In this document: in pieces, positions 55,482 to 63,616 of the stretch
Numbering within the stretch: position 1 is the first letter of the stretch
How the letters are laid out: the number at the start of each line of letters is the position of its first letter
NCBI GenBank assembly: GCA_013378335.1
Contig: CP040556.1
Span: 868,001-932,000, forward strand
Reading direction: 5' to 3'
DNA from: Streptococcus sanguinis
Lineage (GTDB): Bacteria; Bacillota; Bacilli; Lactobacillales; Streptococcaceae
DNA: 64,000 nt
Translations under genes and position numbers: made by a program
The notes under the pieces: generated by a model
What the model saw: the letters and a program-made list of their open reading frames with translations, nothing else
Databases searched by the model: none
Told to the model about the DNA's origin: nothing

Positions 55482-56854
55482 ATGTTCATAGGATTGCAAA
55501 TTGTAGCATTGATATTTCAGTCTTTAGCTTTATTTATTCTTTTTTCGAATATCAGTGGCGCTAAAATGGATTGGAAAAAATATATATTAGCAACTTTAGG
55601 ATTGAATTTTATAGGGATTTTACTTGCAATAATAGAGTTGGTTACTGAGAATAATATTTTTTCATATGTTAATTTTTTAACCATTCCTATATATTTTTTA
55701 ATTTTTTCATTGCTAATAAACAAATATACACCAAAAGTTCTAGCTATATTTTATGGTTTCTTTCCAGTTGTTCTTTGGAATCTTTTACACCGTCTTTTTT
55801 CTTTTTTTTAAGAAATATAATGCATTCTCATGCCCAGGCTCAGTTAAATCCCGATAAATATATTCTATATATTTCAGCAATTTTAGCTAGTTTACTATCT
55901 TTATTCCTGCCTCAGTTATTGCACTATAATTTTAAACGATTGAGGGAATATAAATTAAATAAAAAAGATATAAAACTAATTGTTTTTCTAAATATTTCCA
56001 TGATTTTCTATTATACATTTGTCCAATATTTTACTTATATAGAAAAGTATAATCAATCTTCTAACTTGTATAATCGTGAACTGATAGTAGTTATTTACAT
56101 TATTCTCTTTCTAAGTTCAGTTAATATTTTAGACCGGAATTTGCGGGAACGAATTCAACAGCAATTAAGTGAGCAAAGAGAATTACAATTGAGGAACATG
56201 TCCGACTACAGTAAGCACATTGAGGAGCTTTATAGTGAGTTAAGAAGTTTTCGTCATGATTATGTCAATATTTTAAAGAGTATAAAATTAGGAATTGATA
56301 CTAAGGATTTACCAGCAATTGAAAAGATCTATAATCAAGTCCTAAAGAACTCTGGTCAATCGCTCAACCAATCTAAGTACGATTTGGGACGTTTGTCTAA
56401 TATCCATAACGATGCTCTCAAAAGTGTCTTATCCGCAAAATTTCTCGAAGCTCAGAGTAAGCATATAGAGACCGGATTAGAAGTTCCGCAGGAAATTGAG
56501 CTTAGAGGAATTGAATTGCTTGATTTCGTTACCATTGTTTCCATACTGGCTGATAACGCTATAGAAGCAGCTATTGAAACTAGTCATCCAGTAGTTTCTT
56601 TTGCTTTTCTTGAGCAAGAAGGTAAACAGGTTTTTATCGTAGAAAACTCAATAAAAGATTTCTCAGTGAATTCCAATAATATTTTTAAAAAGGGCTTTAG
56701 TAGCAAAGGAGAAAATAGAGGGATTGGCCTTTATAACGTTCAAAATATCATCAGTCGTTATCCCAATGTTTCTCTTCGTACCATTAGTCATGATAACAAA
56801 TTTAAACAGGAGATAGAAGTAAAACTGTTAAATGTTTTTTATAGCTCTATCTAA
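55482..56854 (+). CDS. blpH: BlpH-like HPK10 histidine kinase, one frameshift in a T8 run
   Basis: Conceptually about 457 residues, normal for ComD/BlpH pheromone receptors. The N-terminal half has several membrane helices; the kinase core has the phosphorylated His in SFRHDYVNILKSI (near 255), SILADNAIEAAIE (N box) and GFSSKGENRGIGLYNVQNI (G box). The frame breaks within the membrane domain at a T8 run (55802-55809): nine T bases would join it as SFFLRNIMHSHAQ. This may be a read error, but a run of T in a receptor gene could also switch the system on and off. Confidence 0.85.
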
Positions 56855-56857
56855 TAA

Positions 56858-56896
56858 AAAGCCAATTTCAATTTGTTAATGAAATTGGCTTTTATT
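56858..56896. terminator. Bidirectional terminator between blpH and blpC
   Basis: Perfect 13-bp stem aaagccaatttca / tgaaattggcttt with a 9-base loop, T run on the right and A run on the left. It serves both convergent transcripts. Confidence 0.92.
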
Positions 56897-56929
56897 ATTT
56901 ATAATTAGATTAGATGTCTGGATTTTTTA

Positions 56930-57058
56930 TTATCTACCAAAAACAGCTTCAAACCAGTTGGAAATAACTCTTGACCAATTTTGTCCCCCTCCTGAAATAT
57001 TTTCTAATTCTTCAGGCGATAGTGCATTGAATTGCTCAAATGATTCTTTTTTGTTCAT
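56930..57058 (-). CDS. blpC: BlpC-like double-glycine pheromone precursor
   Basis: A 42-residue peptide: a 24-residue leader (ESFEQFNALSPEELENISGG at residues 5-24) ending in GG, then the 18-residue core GQNWSRVISNWFEAVFGR, cut before Gly25. Some members are cut one residue differently. The core has two Trp, two Phe and two Arg and should form an amphipathic helix. AAGGAGG lies 8 bases before ATG. Position between blpH and blpB on the minus strand is exactly that of pneumococcal blpC, but the core is unlike any BlpC, ComC or SilCR pheromone I know. Confidence 0.85.
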   Translation of the reverse strand: MNKKESFEQFNALSPEELENISGGGQNWSRVISNWFEAVFGR

Positions 57059-57088
57059 AATATGAACCTCCTTGATTTTAATAAAATT

Positions 57089-57155
57089 AGTGTAACAAAA
57101 ATATTGATGTTTTTGCAGAGAAAATCCTAATCAGTTTTTATTTATTCCTGAGTGG
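57089..57155 (-). promoter_or_regulatory. BlpR-type double repeat and promoter for blpC
   Basis: On the minus strand: ccactcagg (57155-57147), ctgattagg (57134-57126), 21 bp apart, then TACACT at 57094-57089, 40 bp after the second repeat begins. The pheromone gene therefore has its own inducible promoter between blpB and blpC. Confidence 0.8.
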
Positions 57156-57182
57156 TAGGTTATTTATTATACCAATTTAATT

Positions 57183-58544
57183 TTATTCGTTATGGTCAAG
57201 AATTTTGTCTTTATAGTAGTTAAAATAACTTTTTTTTGCTATGACACTTGTTACGCGTCCTTGAAGTCCATATCGGACTAGTTTGCTATTTTCCTTGGAG
57301 AGCTTAGCTTTCGCTATTACTTTGAATACGCTACCTTCCTTGGTTTCGGTGGCTGTTTGGTCAATGCTATTGATTTTTCCAATGATAACTAGAGGTTGGT
57401 TTCCTATTTTTTCCAGACTAAGGCGGACAGTTTGTCCTTTTTTCAGATTAGGTAAGTAGGCTGAAGTTACATAGTAGCTGATAAAGACTTCTTGATTTTC
57501 CTTGATTTGTGGATAGAGTTGAGCAATTTCGGTTCCTTTAGGTAATAAGTTCTTTCCTTTGTAAGATTCATTTAGATGAATAACACCATTTTCAGGAGAT
57601 ATTAGTTGATTATTTTGAAGTTGGTCATCTGTTTGGTTAAGCTGATTTTCTAAATCGGTAATTTGTGTCTGAATAGTTACTAGTTGTTGATCTGCATTTT
57701 GAATAAACTGAGTTCGCAAAACTTCTATCTTGGTTGTTGCACTACCATCATATACGCTTGGACTGCCTGTACCTGCCTTTTGTATCTCTAGATTTGAAAT
57801 AGAGGATTCAAGACTTGATATGTTTGAGCCTATTTGTGTTAGATATTGGCTGGTGATGCTGGTATCTTGGTTTGCTTTATACTGATTAAGATAAGAATTA
57901 AACATATCTTGATAAGAGTTTCCTTCAGGTAAGCTGGACGAGTTGTTGGAAATAGCGTTGTAAAGGTCATTATAATCTTTTATTTGGGCTTGTAGTTTAG
58001 ATATTTGATTATCAATGGCAGCGACAGCATTGCTAGCGATAGCGGTTTGATTGCTTACCTCTGTATTTGCTTTAGAGATTCCAAGATTGATATCATTGAC
58101 TTGGTTGACAAAGTTGTTATAGATATTACCATAACCAAACTCATCATTATCGCCAAAGAGATTATTTCCTTGCTTCAGGCTAGTTTTTAGAGTTTCCAAG
58201 CCTTCTTTCTGGTGTTTATAGCGTTCGAGCTGTGTTTCAATAGCTTGTTTTTGAGAAGCCTCTAAGGTTTCAGTGTAGCTAATCAGAAGTTCTCCCTTTT
58301 TTACAGTTTGGTTTTCGGTGAGATTGTTGACTTTAACAGTGTGATCACTGGTTGATTGGATAGAAGCGACAATATTGGTAGGGGTAATCTGACCAACAGA
58401 AGTAACAGTCACCTCTTTTGTAGCAAATAAAGAAAATAGAACTAGGAATATGACCAATAAGGTTAAAGGAATTGTCAGAACCGTTGCAAAATTATGGTAC
58501 CGTCTCTTGTAAAACTCAGTACTTTTAAAGAGATTAGGATTCAT
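57183..58544 (-). CDS. blpB: BlpB-like bacteriocin/pheromone secretion adaptor
   Basis: A 453-residue HlyD-family adaptor with one membrane helix (about 22-45), a long coiled-coil hairpin (about 95-310, many Gln, Asn and Ser) and a C-terminal beta barrel (ISPENGVIHLNESYKGK onward). It bridges the ABC exporter BlpA to the outside for double-glycine peptides. AAGGAGG precedes ATG. It follows blpA by 14 bases. Confidence 0.9.
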   Translation of the reverse strand: MNPNLFKSTEFYKRRYHNFATVLTIPLTLLVIFLVLFSLFATKEVTVTSVGQITPTNIVASIQSTSDHTVKVNNLTENQTVKKGELLISYTETLEASQKQAIETQLERYKHQKEGLETLKTSLKQGNNLFGDNDEFGYGNIYNNFVNQVNDINLGISKANTEVSNQTAIASNAVAAIDNQISKLQAQIKDYNDLYNAISNNSSSLPEGNSYQDMFNSYLNQYKANQDTSITSQYLTQIGSNISSLESSISNLEIQKAGTGSPSVYDGSATTKIEVLRTQFIQNADQQLVTIQTQITDLENQLNQTDDQLQNNQLISPENGVIHLNESYKGKNLLPKGTEIAQLYPQIKENQEVFISYYVTSAYLPNLKKGQTVRLSLEKIGNQPLVIIGKINSIDQTATETKEGSVFKVIAKAKLSKENSKLVRYGLQGRVTSVIAKKSYFNYYKDKILDHNE

Positions 58545-58558
58545 AGTATACCTCCTTT

Positions 58559-60712
58559 TTATTTATTAAATAAATGTTGATAGAATCCGCCCTGTTCCAT
58601 TAAGTCTTTATGAGGGCCGATTTCAATGATTTTGCCGCGGTCAAGGACAATCACTTGATCGGTTCGCTCAGAAATACTAAGCCGGTGAGCTACAAAGATG
58701 ATAGTTTTTTCTTTCATGGCCATTAGATTGTCAATAACTTTCTTCTCAGTTAGGACATCAAGTCCGCTAGTTGCTTCATCAAGGATAAGAACAGGAGATT
58801 TAGTTAAAAGTGCGCGTGCCAGAGCAATTCGTTGTTTTTGACCGCCAGATAATCCAGCTCCATCTGATAACTCTGTCTGATAGCCCATAGGCATTTGTTC
58901 TATATCGGAGCGAATTTCTGCAATCTCACAAGCCTGAATAATGTCAGACTGATTGATAGTTTCATTGGCTCCGAGGGTTAGATTTTCTAGAATAGAACCA
59001 CTAAAGATATAGGGTTGTTGAGGAAGGTAATTGATATACTGGCGCAGGATTTTTTTATCAATAGTCTTAAGGTTATGGCCGTTGATACGAACTTCACCTT
59101 GATAGGGTTCGTAAAAGTTGACGATTAGTTTAGCGAGAGTTGTCTTGCCTGAACCGCTAATGCCGACTAAGCTAACCTTGCTCCCTTCTTTGATAGTTAT
59201 CTGGATATCAGATAAAGTATCTCGTCCAAAACCATACTTGTAGGATACATTATCAAAACTAAGGTCACCAGCTAAAGCACTTGTATTTGTAATGGGCTGG
59301 TTTTTTGCAAATTCAGATTCTACTAGATATACTTCGTTTAGTCGATTATTAGCAACTCTAGCTGATTGGAGTTTAGTTTGAAGGTTGATAATATTTTCTA
59401 ACGGATTTGTAAAATAGGAAAGCAAGGTATTGAAAGTAATTAGCTGACCGATAGAAATATGATTGTTCATAACGAGCTGAGCTCCTAACCAAAGAATTGA
59501 TACATTTAAAATCAGATGTGCTCCCTGTTTTAAAGAACTTTGTATAATCGAAAACTTATTGAGCCGAAAGGACTTATCAAGATAATCTACAAACTCTCCA
59601 TCAATTTTTTGGTAACGGACCTCTTCGCTAGTCAAAGATTTAATCGTTTCAATACCATTAATATCTTCGATAATAGCAGAGCTAACCATGGAGTTCGCTT
59701 GCATCACTTCGTTATTCATTTTTTCGAAGAATTTCATAAAACTAAAAATAATGATGATATAAATAGGAATTGCCAGCAAGGTCATTAGAAATAAATTAGC
59801 ATTTTGTAGGAATAAAGTGCAACCGACAATGATTAAGATAGATAAATCTAAAAAGAGAGATAATATAGTGGATGCTAGAGCGTCAATGATAGAGTTAGCA
59901 TCCGTAAATCGGGAAATAACCTCGCCAGTCCGCCTAGTTGCAAAGAAGGACATAGGGAGCTCGAAAATATGGCGAATATAGGATAAAATTACATCAATAC
60001 TCAAGCGTTGGCTAAGGATGGTCAATAGGTAGTCTCTAGAAAAAGACATGAATTGCTGTAAGGCATAGGTGATAATTAGGCCTATAGAAATAATGCCTAG
60101 AGTTGTTTTCATCTGATTTGGAATGTACTCATCTAGAATTCCCTGAAGGTAGTAAGAACCCACTATATTCATCAATGTTACAAGAAGGCTGGATAAAATT
60201 ATATAGAATATCAAAGACTTTTGTCTTAGAATGAGCGGTATAAAACTCATTAATCCAATTTTTTTGTCTCGGTGAATCTGGTAACTGGGTTCAGGAGCTA
60301 GAAAGATTGACACTCCAGTCCACTCAGATGCAAAACGTTTTAGGCCCATCCTCGTTATTTTGACCGTTGGATCTGGATCTCCGATGATAAGGTGCTTCTT
60401 CTCTTTTTTGTAGACGACATAGTAGTGTTGAAGTTTACCATTTTTATTGACATGAGCAATAAATGGATAGGGTATATCAGACAGTTCAAAGAGCGACATA
60501 TCCGCTTTAATCGCTCGTGTCTCAAACCCCATCTCCTTTGCGGCCTTGACAATTCCCAGAGCTGTAGTGCCTTCCTTGTCAGTTTTGGCAAGCTCTCGCA
60601 GATGTGCTAAGGAGTAGTTGGAACCATAATATTTTGCAATAGAAGCTAAGGCAGCAATGCCGCAGTCTCTAGCATCTATCTGAGGGACAAAACTTTTACG
60701 ATATTTGAGCAT
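58559..60712 (-). CDS. blpA: BlpA-like peptide-cleaving ABC exporter
   Basis: A 717-residue transporter. The N-terminal C39 protease has Cys17 in QIDARDCGIAALASIA, a His near 97 in LQHYYVVYK and Asp in GDPDP, and cuts leaders after GG. The membrane domain spans about 160-440; the ATPase has GISGSGKTTLAKL (near 514), GLSGGQKQRIALARAL (near 617) and VLILDEATSGLD. It is intact, whereas blpA is often broken in pneumococcus, so this strain should be able to export its own pheromone and bacteriocins. Confidence 0.93.
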   Translation of the reverse strand: MLKYRKSFVPQIDARDCGIAALASIAKYYGSNYSLAHLRELAKTDKEGTTALGIVKAAKEMGFETRAIKADMSLFELSDIPYPFIAHVNKNGKLQHYYVVYKKEKKHLIIGDPDPTVKITRMGLKRFASEWTGVSIFLAPEPSYQIHRDKKIGLMSFIPLILRQKSLIFYIILSSLLVTLMNIVGSYYLQGILDEYIPNQMKTTLGIISIGLIITYALQQFMSFSRDYLLTILSQRLSIDVILSYIRHIFELPMSFFATRRTGEVISRFTDANSIIDALASTILSLFLDLSILIIVGCTLFLQNANLFLMTLLAIPIYIIIIFSFMKFFEKMNNEVMQANSMVSSAIIEDINGIETIKSLTSEEVRYQKIDGEFVDYLDKSFRLNKFSIIQSSLKQGAHLILNVSILWLGAQLVMNNHISIGQLITFNTLLSYFTNPLENIINLQTKLQSARVANNRLNEVYLVESEFAKNQPITNTSALAGDLSFDNVSYKYGFGRDTLSDIQITIKEGSKVSLVGISGSGKTTLAKLIVNFYEPYQGEVRINGHNLKTIDKKILRQYINYLPQQPYIFSGSILENLTLGANETINQSDIIQACEIAEIRSDIEQMPMGYQTELSDGAGLSGGQKQRIALARALLTKSPVLILDEATSGLDVLTEKKVIDNLMAMKEKTIIFVAHRLSISERTDQVIVLDRGKIIEIGPHKDLMEQGGFYQHLFNK

Positions 60713-60750
60713 AAAATAATCTTCCTTTCTCCTACTATATATGCATTAAT

Positions 60751-60817
60751 ATTATCGCACGATTTAGAGTAAAACGGTCTCAAAAATCTCAAATGGTTGT
60801 TATGTTATCCTAAATGG
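60751..60817 (-). promoter_or_regulatory. BlpR-type double repeat and promoter for blpAB
   Basis: Minus strand: ccatttagg (60817-60809), ccatttgag (60796-60788), 21 bp apart, then GATAAT at 60756-60751, 40 bp after the second repeat begins. Confidence 0.82.
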
Positions 60818-60845
60818 TAAAATTTTTAAAAAATTTTATCAATTA

Positions 60846-60912
60846 CCGTTTAGGAGTAAATAATAGCTATTCATGATTTTGACCTTACAATTTTTAGGAA
60901 GAGTAGTATACT
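60846..60912 (+). promoter_or_regulatory. BlpR-type double repeat and promoter for the bacteriocin pair
   Basis: ccgtttagg (60846) and ctattcatg (60867), 21 bp apart, then TATACT at 60907, 40 bp after the second repeat begins. It stands back to back with the blpA promoter; only 28 bp separate the two inner repeats. The 5' leader contains TCGCGA, also found ahead of the gene at 63617. Confidence 0.82.
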
Positions 60913-60959
60913 TTAAGTGTGGTCGCGATGCACAAGAAAAATAATAGGAGGTATCTATT

Positions 60960-61178
60960 ATGGATACAAAAGTAATGTCACAGTTTGATGTGCTGGATGA
61001 AAATACGCTTGCTACTGTTGAAGGTGGTATAGGTGCTAACGAATTTATTGGTGCAGTTGGTGTATGTACTGTTGGTGGTGCAGTTTTAGGAAGTGTTTTC
61101 CCAGTTGTAGGTACCGGTGCAGGTGCTATTTTGGGAGCACAATTTTGTACAGGAGCTTGGGCGCTTATTAGGCATTAA
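60960..61178 (+). CDS. Class IIb-type bacteriocin precursor, peptide A
   Basis: A 72-residue precursor. The leader (residues 1-23, with MSQFDVLDEN and ending VEGG) is of the standard Blp type. The 49-residue core is Gly/Ala-rich with several GxxxG helix-packing motifs (GGAVLG, GTGAGAILG), two Cys (core positions 13 and 40) and ends ALIRH. These are marks of a two-peptide bacteriocin forming membrane pores. AGGAGG precedes the ATG at 60960. The partner is probably the peptide at 61602. Confidence 0.88.
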   Translation: MDTKVMSQFDVLDENTLATVEGGIGANEFIGAVGVCTVGGAVLGSVFPVVGTGAGAILGAQFCTGAWALIRH

Positions 61179-61208
61179 ATGCTCAAAAAGAGAATCAAGG
61201 TGGTCAAC

Positions 61209-61595
61209 ATGAAAAATATTAAAAAAATATTGTTGGTAATGATTATATCGGCTTTATGTGCATTTTTATTAGGTTTTATTTATAAAATACCTACTTGGGA
61301 TGTGACGAAAATTCTTGCTTTTGGCTTAGCTTTTCAATATGTATGTTACCATTTTAGCTTTAGGAAAGGAATTTCTTGCTTATCTTGGAAGTCCTCTTTT
61401 CTGAAGTTCAAGACTTTTTTGAGGAAGTCGATATATGGTTCTCTATTTTTATTAGCAGTTATCGGATATAAGATTTTATTTTCTGATTCTCCAAATGACA
61501 TATTGTTTTTCTATTGCTATGTATTAGTGATGTTTTATGCTATAGGATATATTTTATGTTTAAATGGGGTAGTTTTAAAAGGTGAAAGTGAGTAA
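61209..61595 (+). CDS. Small membrane protein, probable bacteriocin immunity
   Basis: A 128-residue protein with four hydrophobic segments and basic loops, starting at ATG 61209 after AAGGTGG. An ATG at 61179, right after the bacteriocin stop, is in frame but has no ribosome binding site. Small membrane proteins beside bacteriocin genes usually protect the producer; that role is inferred from place and shape. It lies between the two bacteriocin genes rather than after both. Confidence 0.65.
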   Translation: MKNIKKILLVMIISALCAFLLGFIYKIPTWDVTKILAFGLAFQYVCYHFSFRKGISCLSWKSSFLKFKTFLRKSIYGSLFLLAVIGYKILFSDSPNDILFFYCYVLVMFYAIGYILCLNGVVLKGESE

Positions 61596-61601
61596 TATAG
61601 G

Positions 61602-61817
61602 ATGAAAGTTTATAAGGAAATTCATGAACTATCAATGAATGAATTAAGCAAAGTAAGTGGTGGTGGAAAACGAGAGGGGGATTTATTCCTATCTGGTGTC
61701 AGTGGTGCAGCAGAAGGTGTATTACTTTGTTCTCAGAGCGGAGCGTTTGTCATGCCTGCTACATACCTACTGTGTGCTGCCGGAGGGGCTGCAATAGGGA
61801 TGATGTTTCCTCATTAA
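61602..61817 (+). CDS. Class IIb-type bacteriocin precursor, peptide B
   Basis: A 71-residue precursor. Its 21-residue leader (KVYKEIHELSMNELSKVSGG at residues 2-21) differs from the Blp-standard leader of peptide A. The 50-residue core has GxxxG-like motifs (SGVSGAAEG, AAGGAAIG), two Cys (core positions 22 and 37) and ends MMFPH. The spacing and composition fit the second peptide of a pair. The ribosome binding site is weak (TATAGG), which suggests coupling to the gene before it. Confidence 0.82.
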   Translation: MKVYKEIHELSMNELSKVSGGGKREGDLFLSGVSGAAEGVLLCSQSGAFVMPATYLLCAAGGAAIGMMFPH

Positions 61818-61942
61818 TTTATTGAGCCTAATATATATTTTTATATTACAAATGATTTAAGTGATATACTAATACTCAATCATAAGAAAAAAAGTTTTCG
61901 TTACTTGATTGTTATATAGTTATGAGTAATGAGATAATATAT

Positions 61943-61973
61943 ATAGCATCTGCTGTAAGCAGATGCTATTTTT
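61943..61973 (+). terminator. Terminator of the bacteriocin operon
   Basis: Perfect 12-bp stem atagcatctgct / agcagatgctat with a 3-base loop and a T5 run. Confidence 0.93.
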
Positions 61974-62186
61974 ATATAAGACTAAGTAGGTTTGTTTTAA
62001 CTATTTTGTGAAAGTTTCTTTCTTCGTATCTTTGTTATTGGTTAAATAAAGGATTAAGAGAACGGTCCTCACGTTTGTTTACTTACTGGATAATATGAAA
62101 AATAGGGATTCATTCGGCGATGAAATAGTCCAAAGTCTGTTATGGTTTCATAAAGATTCAGAAACAGCCTGATTTTTTTAAAACAA
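61974..62186. other. Non-coding stretch with a possible gene remnant
   Basis: Little is found here. A frame open from 62050 to TGA 62172 (FVYLLDNMKNRDSFGD in the middle) has no start with a ribosome binding site; ATG 62095 would give 25 codons. Its helical character would suit the tail of a lost immunity gene, but this is weak. Confidence 0.3.
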
Positions 62187-62253
62187 CCATTAAAGAGTAA
62201 ATAAAGTCTATTTAGGATTTTCTTTTTTTATTGCTATAAGAATAAGTTAAACT
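62187..62253 (+). promoter_or_regulatory. BlpR-type double repeat and promoter for the LPXTG thioredoxin gene
   Basis: ccattaaag (62187) and ctatttagg (62208), 21 bp apart, then TAAACT at 62248, 40 bp after the second repeat begins. The -10 is the poorest of the six, so basal expression should be low. Confidence 0.75.
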
Positions 62254-62281
62254 AGATTTATAAAAAAAGAAGGAGCTTATT

Positions 62282-63241
62282 ATGAAAAATAAAATGGTTA
62301 TTTCGATATTGCTTTGTCCGCTTTTGCTTGGCCTAGGTGCTGTATCGGTTTCAGCTGATACGGGTAGTATAGATGTGCAAGGTGGTCAAGAAGAAGCAGA
62401 AGTCAGTAGAAGTACCGATATAGCTTTGTTTACTGTATCAGATGCTGTGCCTGAATCTAATGGGAGGGCAGAAGCAAGCCAGCCTACAGAGCAGAATTCG
62501 GATCGCTCCGAACATACTGAGGCTACTCAGGCAGAAGTGACTCAAGACAGTTATTTAGAAAATGTAGCTGATTTTCAAAAAGTTTCGATTGATCAAGTGT
62601 ACCAATCTTTTACAGAAGATGGTCAGGAGCATACAATCTATGTTGGTCGTCCAACTTGCTATTATTGTCGGCAGTTTTCTCCCGTGCTGAAAGAGTTTAA
62701 TCGATTAATTGATAATCATCTTGAATATTATGATATTGATGGAAAAGACCTTGATGGCAAGGCAAAGAAATTTCTATTTGAAACCGTTGGAATCCCAGGA
62801 ACTCCTACAGTCCTGTATCTAAAAAATGGAAAACTTATTTCTGGTTGGGCCGGAGGAGGAGCAACAGCTCAACAATTATATGAACACTTGTACACCAGTA
62901 CAACAGATAAACAAGAGAAAGCAAGGGAACAATCGAACGTAACAAGTGGTGAAAATGATCCTACTGCTGTTTATCAAGCGACTACGTCAACTTCCGATGA
63001 AAGTCAAATAAGATTTTCTAAGTCAGATCTGCAGGACAAGAGAGAAGTTAAGAGTGGCCAATGTCCTATTTTAATTGATAGTGATTTTAAAAATCAAAAG
63101 AGGGAGGATGTGGCGAAACAATCAATGTTAAGGACATTGCCGCAGACAGGTGAAAAGACAACTGAATTCTTCGCACTTCTAGGCTTTATTTCACTAGCAG
63201 CAACTCTTATGGCTTTTTCTCAAAAAGATAAAAAGGCTTAA
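62282..63241 (+). CDS. LPXTG-anchored thioredoxin-fold protein
   Basis: A 319-residue surface protein: signal peptide (1-25, ending VSVSADT), an acidic Ser/Thr/Glu-rich spacer (26-95), a thioredoxin-fold domain (about 96-205) with the redox motif CYYC (Cys126, Cys129) and the cis-Pro loop GIPGTPT (Pro175), a second spacer (206-285) with a lone Cys261, and a sortase signal LPQTGE (286-291), membrane helix and basic tail. The domain resembles PedC/bacteriocin transport accessory proteins, but these are usually not wall-anchored. AAGGAG lies before ATG 62282. Both bacteriocin peptides hold two Cys, so a role in forming their disulfides is a reasonable inference. Confidence 0.85.
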   Translation: MKNKMVISILLCPLLLGLGAVSVSADTGSIDVQGGQEEAEVSRSTDIALFTVSDAVPESNGRAEASQPTEQNSDRSEHTEATQAEVTQDSYLENVADFQKVSIDQVYQSFTEDGQEHTIYVGRPTCYYCRQFSPVLKEFNRLIDNHLEYYDIDGKDLDGKAKKFLFETVGIPGTPTVLYLKNGKLISGWAGGGATAQQLYEHLYTSTTDKQEKAREQSNVTSGENDPTAVYQATTSTSDESQIRFSKSDLQDKREVKSGQCPILIDSDFKNQKREDVAKQSMLRTLPQTGEKTTEFFALLGFISLAATLMAFSQKDKKA

Positions 63242-63287
63242 TTTAGTTCCACTAATTAATTTAAAAAGCAGAAAAGGAGCATAAGTC

Positions 63288-63338
63288 ATGTTTTACAAAG
63301 TGATGAGCAAAAATGATTTGGCTTAAATAAATGGTGCT
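63288..63338 (+). pseudogene. Dead double-glycine peptide remnant
   Basis: After AAAGGAG, ATG 63288 reads MFYKVMSKNDLA, then TAA, then INGA and a stop. Restoring Gln (CAA) at the TAA gives a leader-like MSKNDLAQINGA, close to the end of a double-glycine leader with GA in place of GG. No core follows. It lies 46 bases after the LPXTG gene. Confidence 0.5.
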
Positions 63339-63462
63339 TGATTTTTCAATTAAGATTTGGAATATATTTGCCTATCTCCTAAACAAATAGAATCCTAAAA
63401 GAAATGAATCCGTTTACTACAAGAATTCCTCAAAGACCGATTTATAAATGATATAAAATAAG

Positions 63463-63497
63463 TACATTCTCTATTTAATAGAGAGTGTATTTTATTT
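63463..63497 (+). terminator. Rho-independent terminator
   Basis: Stem tacattctctatt / aatagagagtgta (one G-U pair) with a single-base loop region and a T-rich tail; it ends immediately before the next double repeat. Confidence 0.85.
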
Positions 63498-63503
63498 AAA
63501 TGA

Positions 63504-63569
63504 CTATTTAGGACGAAATAAAAGCTATTTATTATTTTTGTATCTGTCAATCTTTAAAAGTGCTATACT
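63504..63569 (+). promoter_or_regulatory. BlpR-type double repeat and promoter for the terminal peptide genes
   Basis: ctatttagg (63504) and ctatttatt (63525), 21 bp apart, then TATACT with TG extension at 63564, 39 bp after the second repeat begins. Confidence 0.82.
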
Positions 63570-63616
63570 ATTGGTGTGTTCGCGACACAAAAGAAAAAAT
63601 AATAGGAGTTATTCTT

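Noticed and set aside
56930..57058. The small minus-strand gene as a bacteriocin rather than a pheromone
   Set aside because: The 18-residue core is too short for a class II bacteriocin and its place next to the receptor kinase matches blpC; activity tests could still overturn this.
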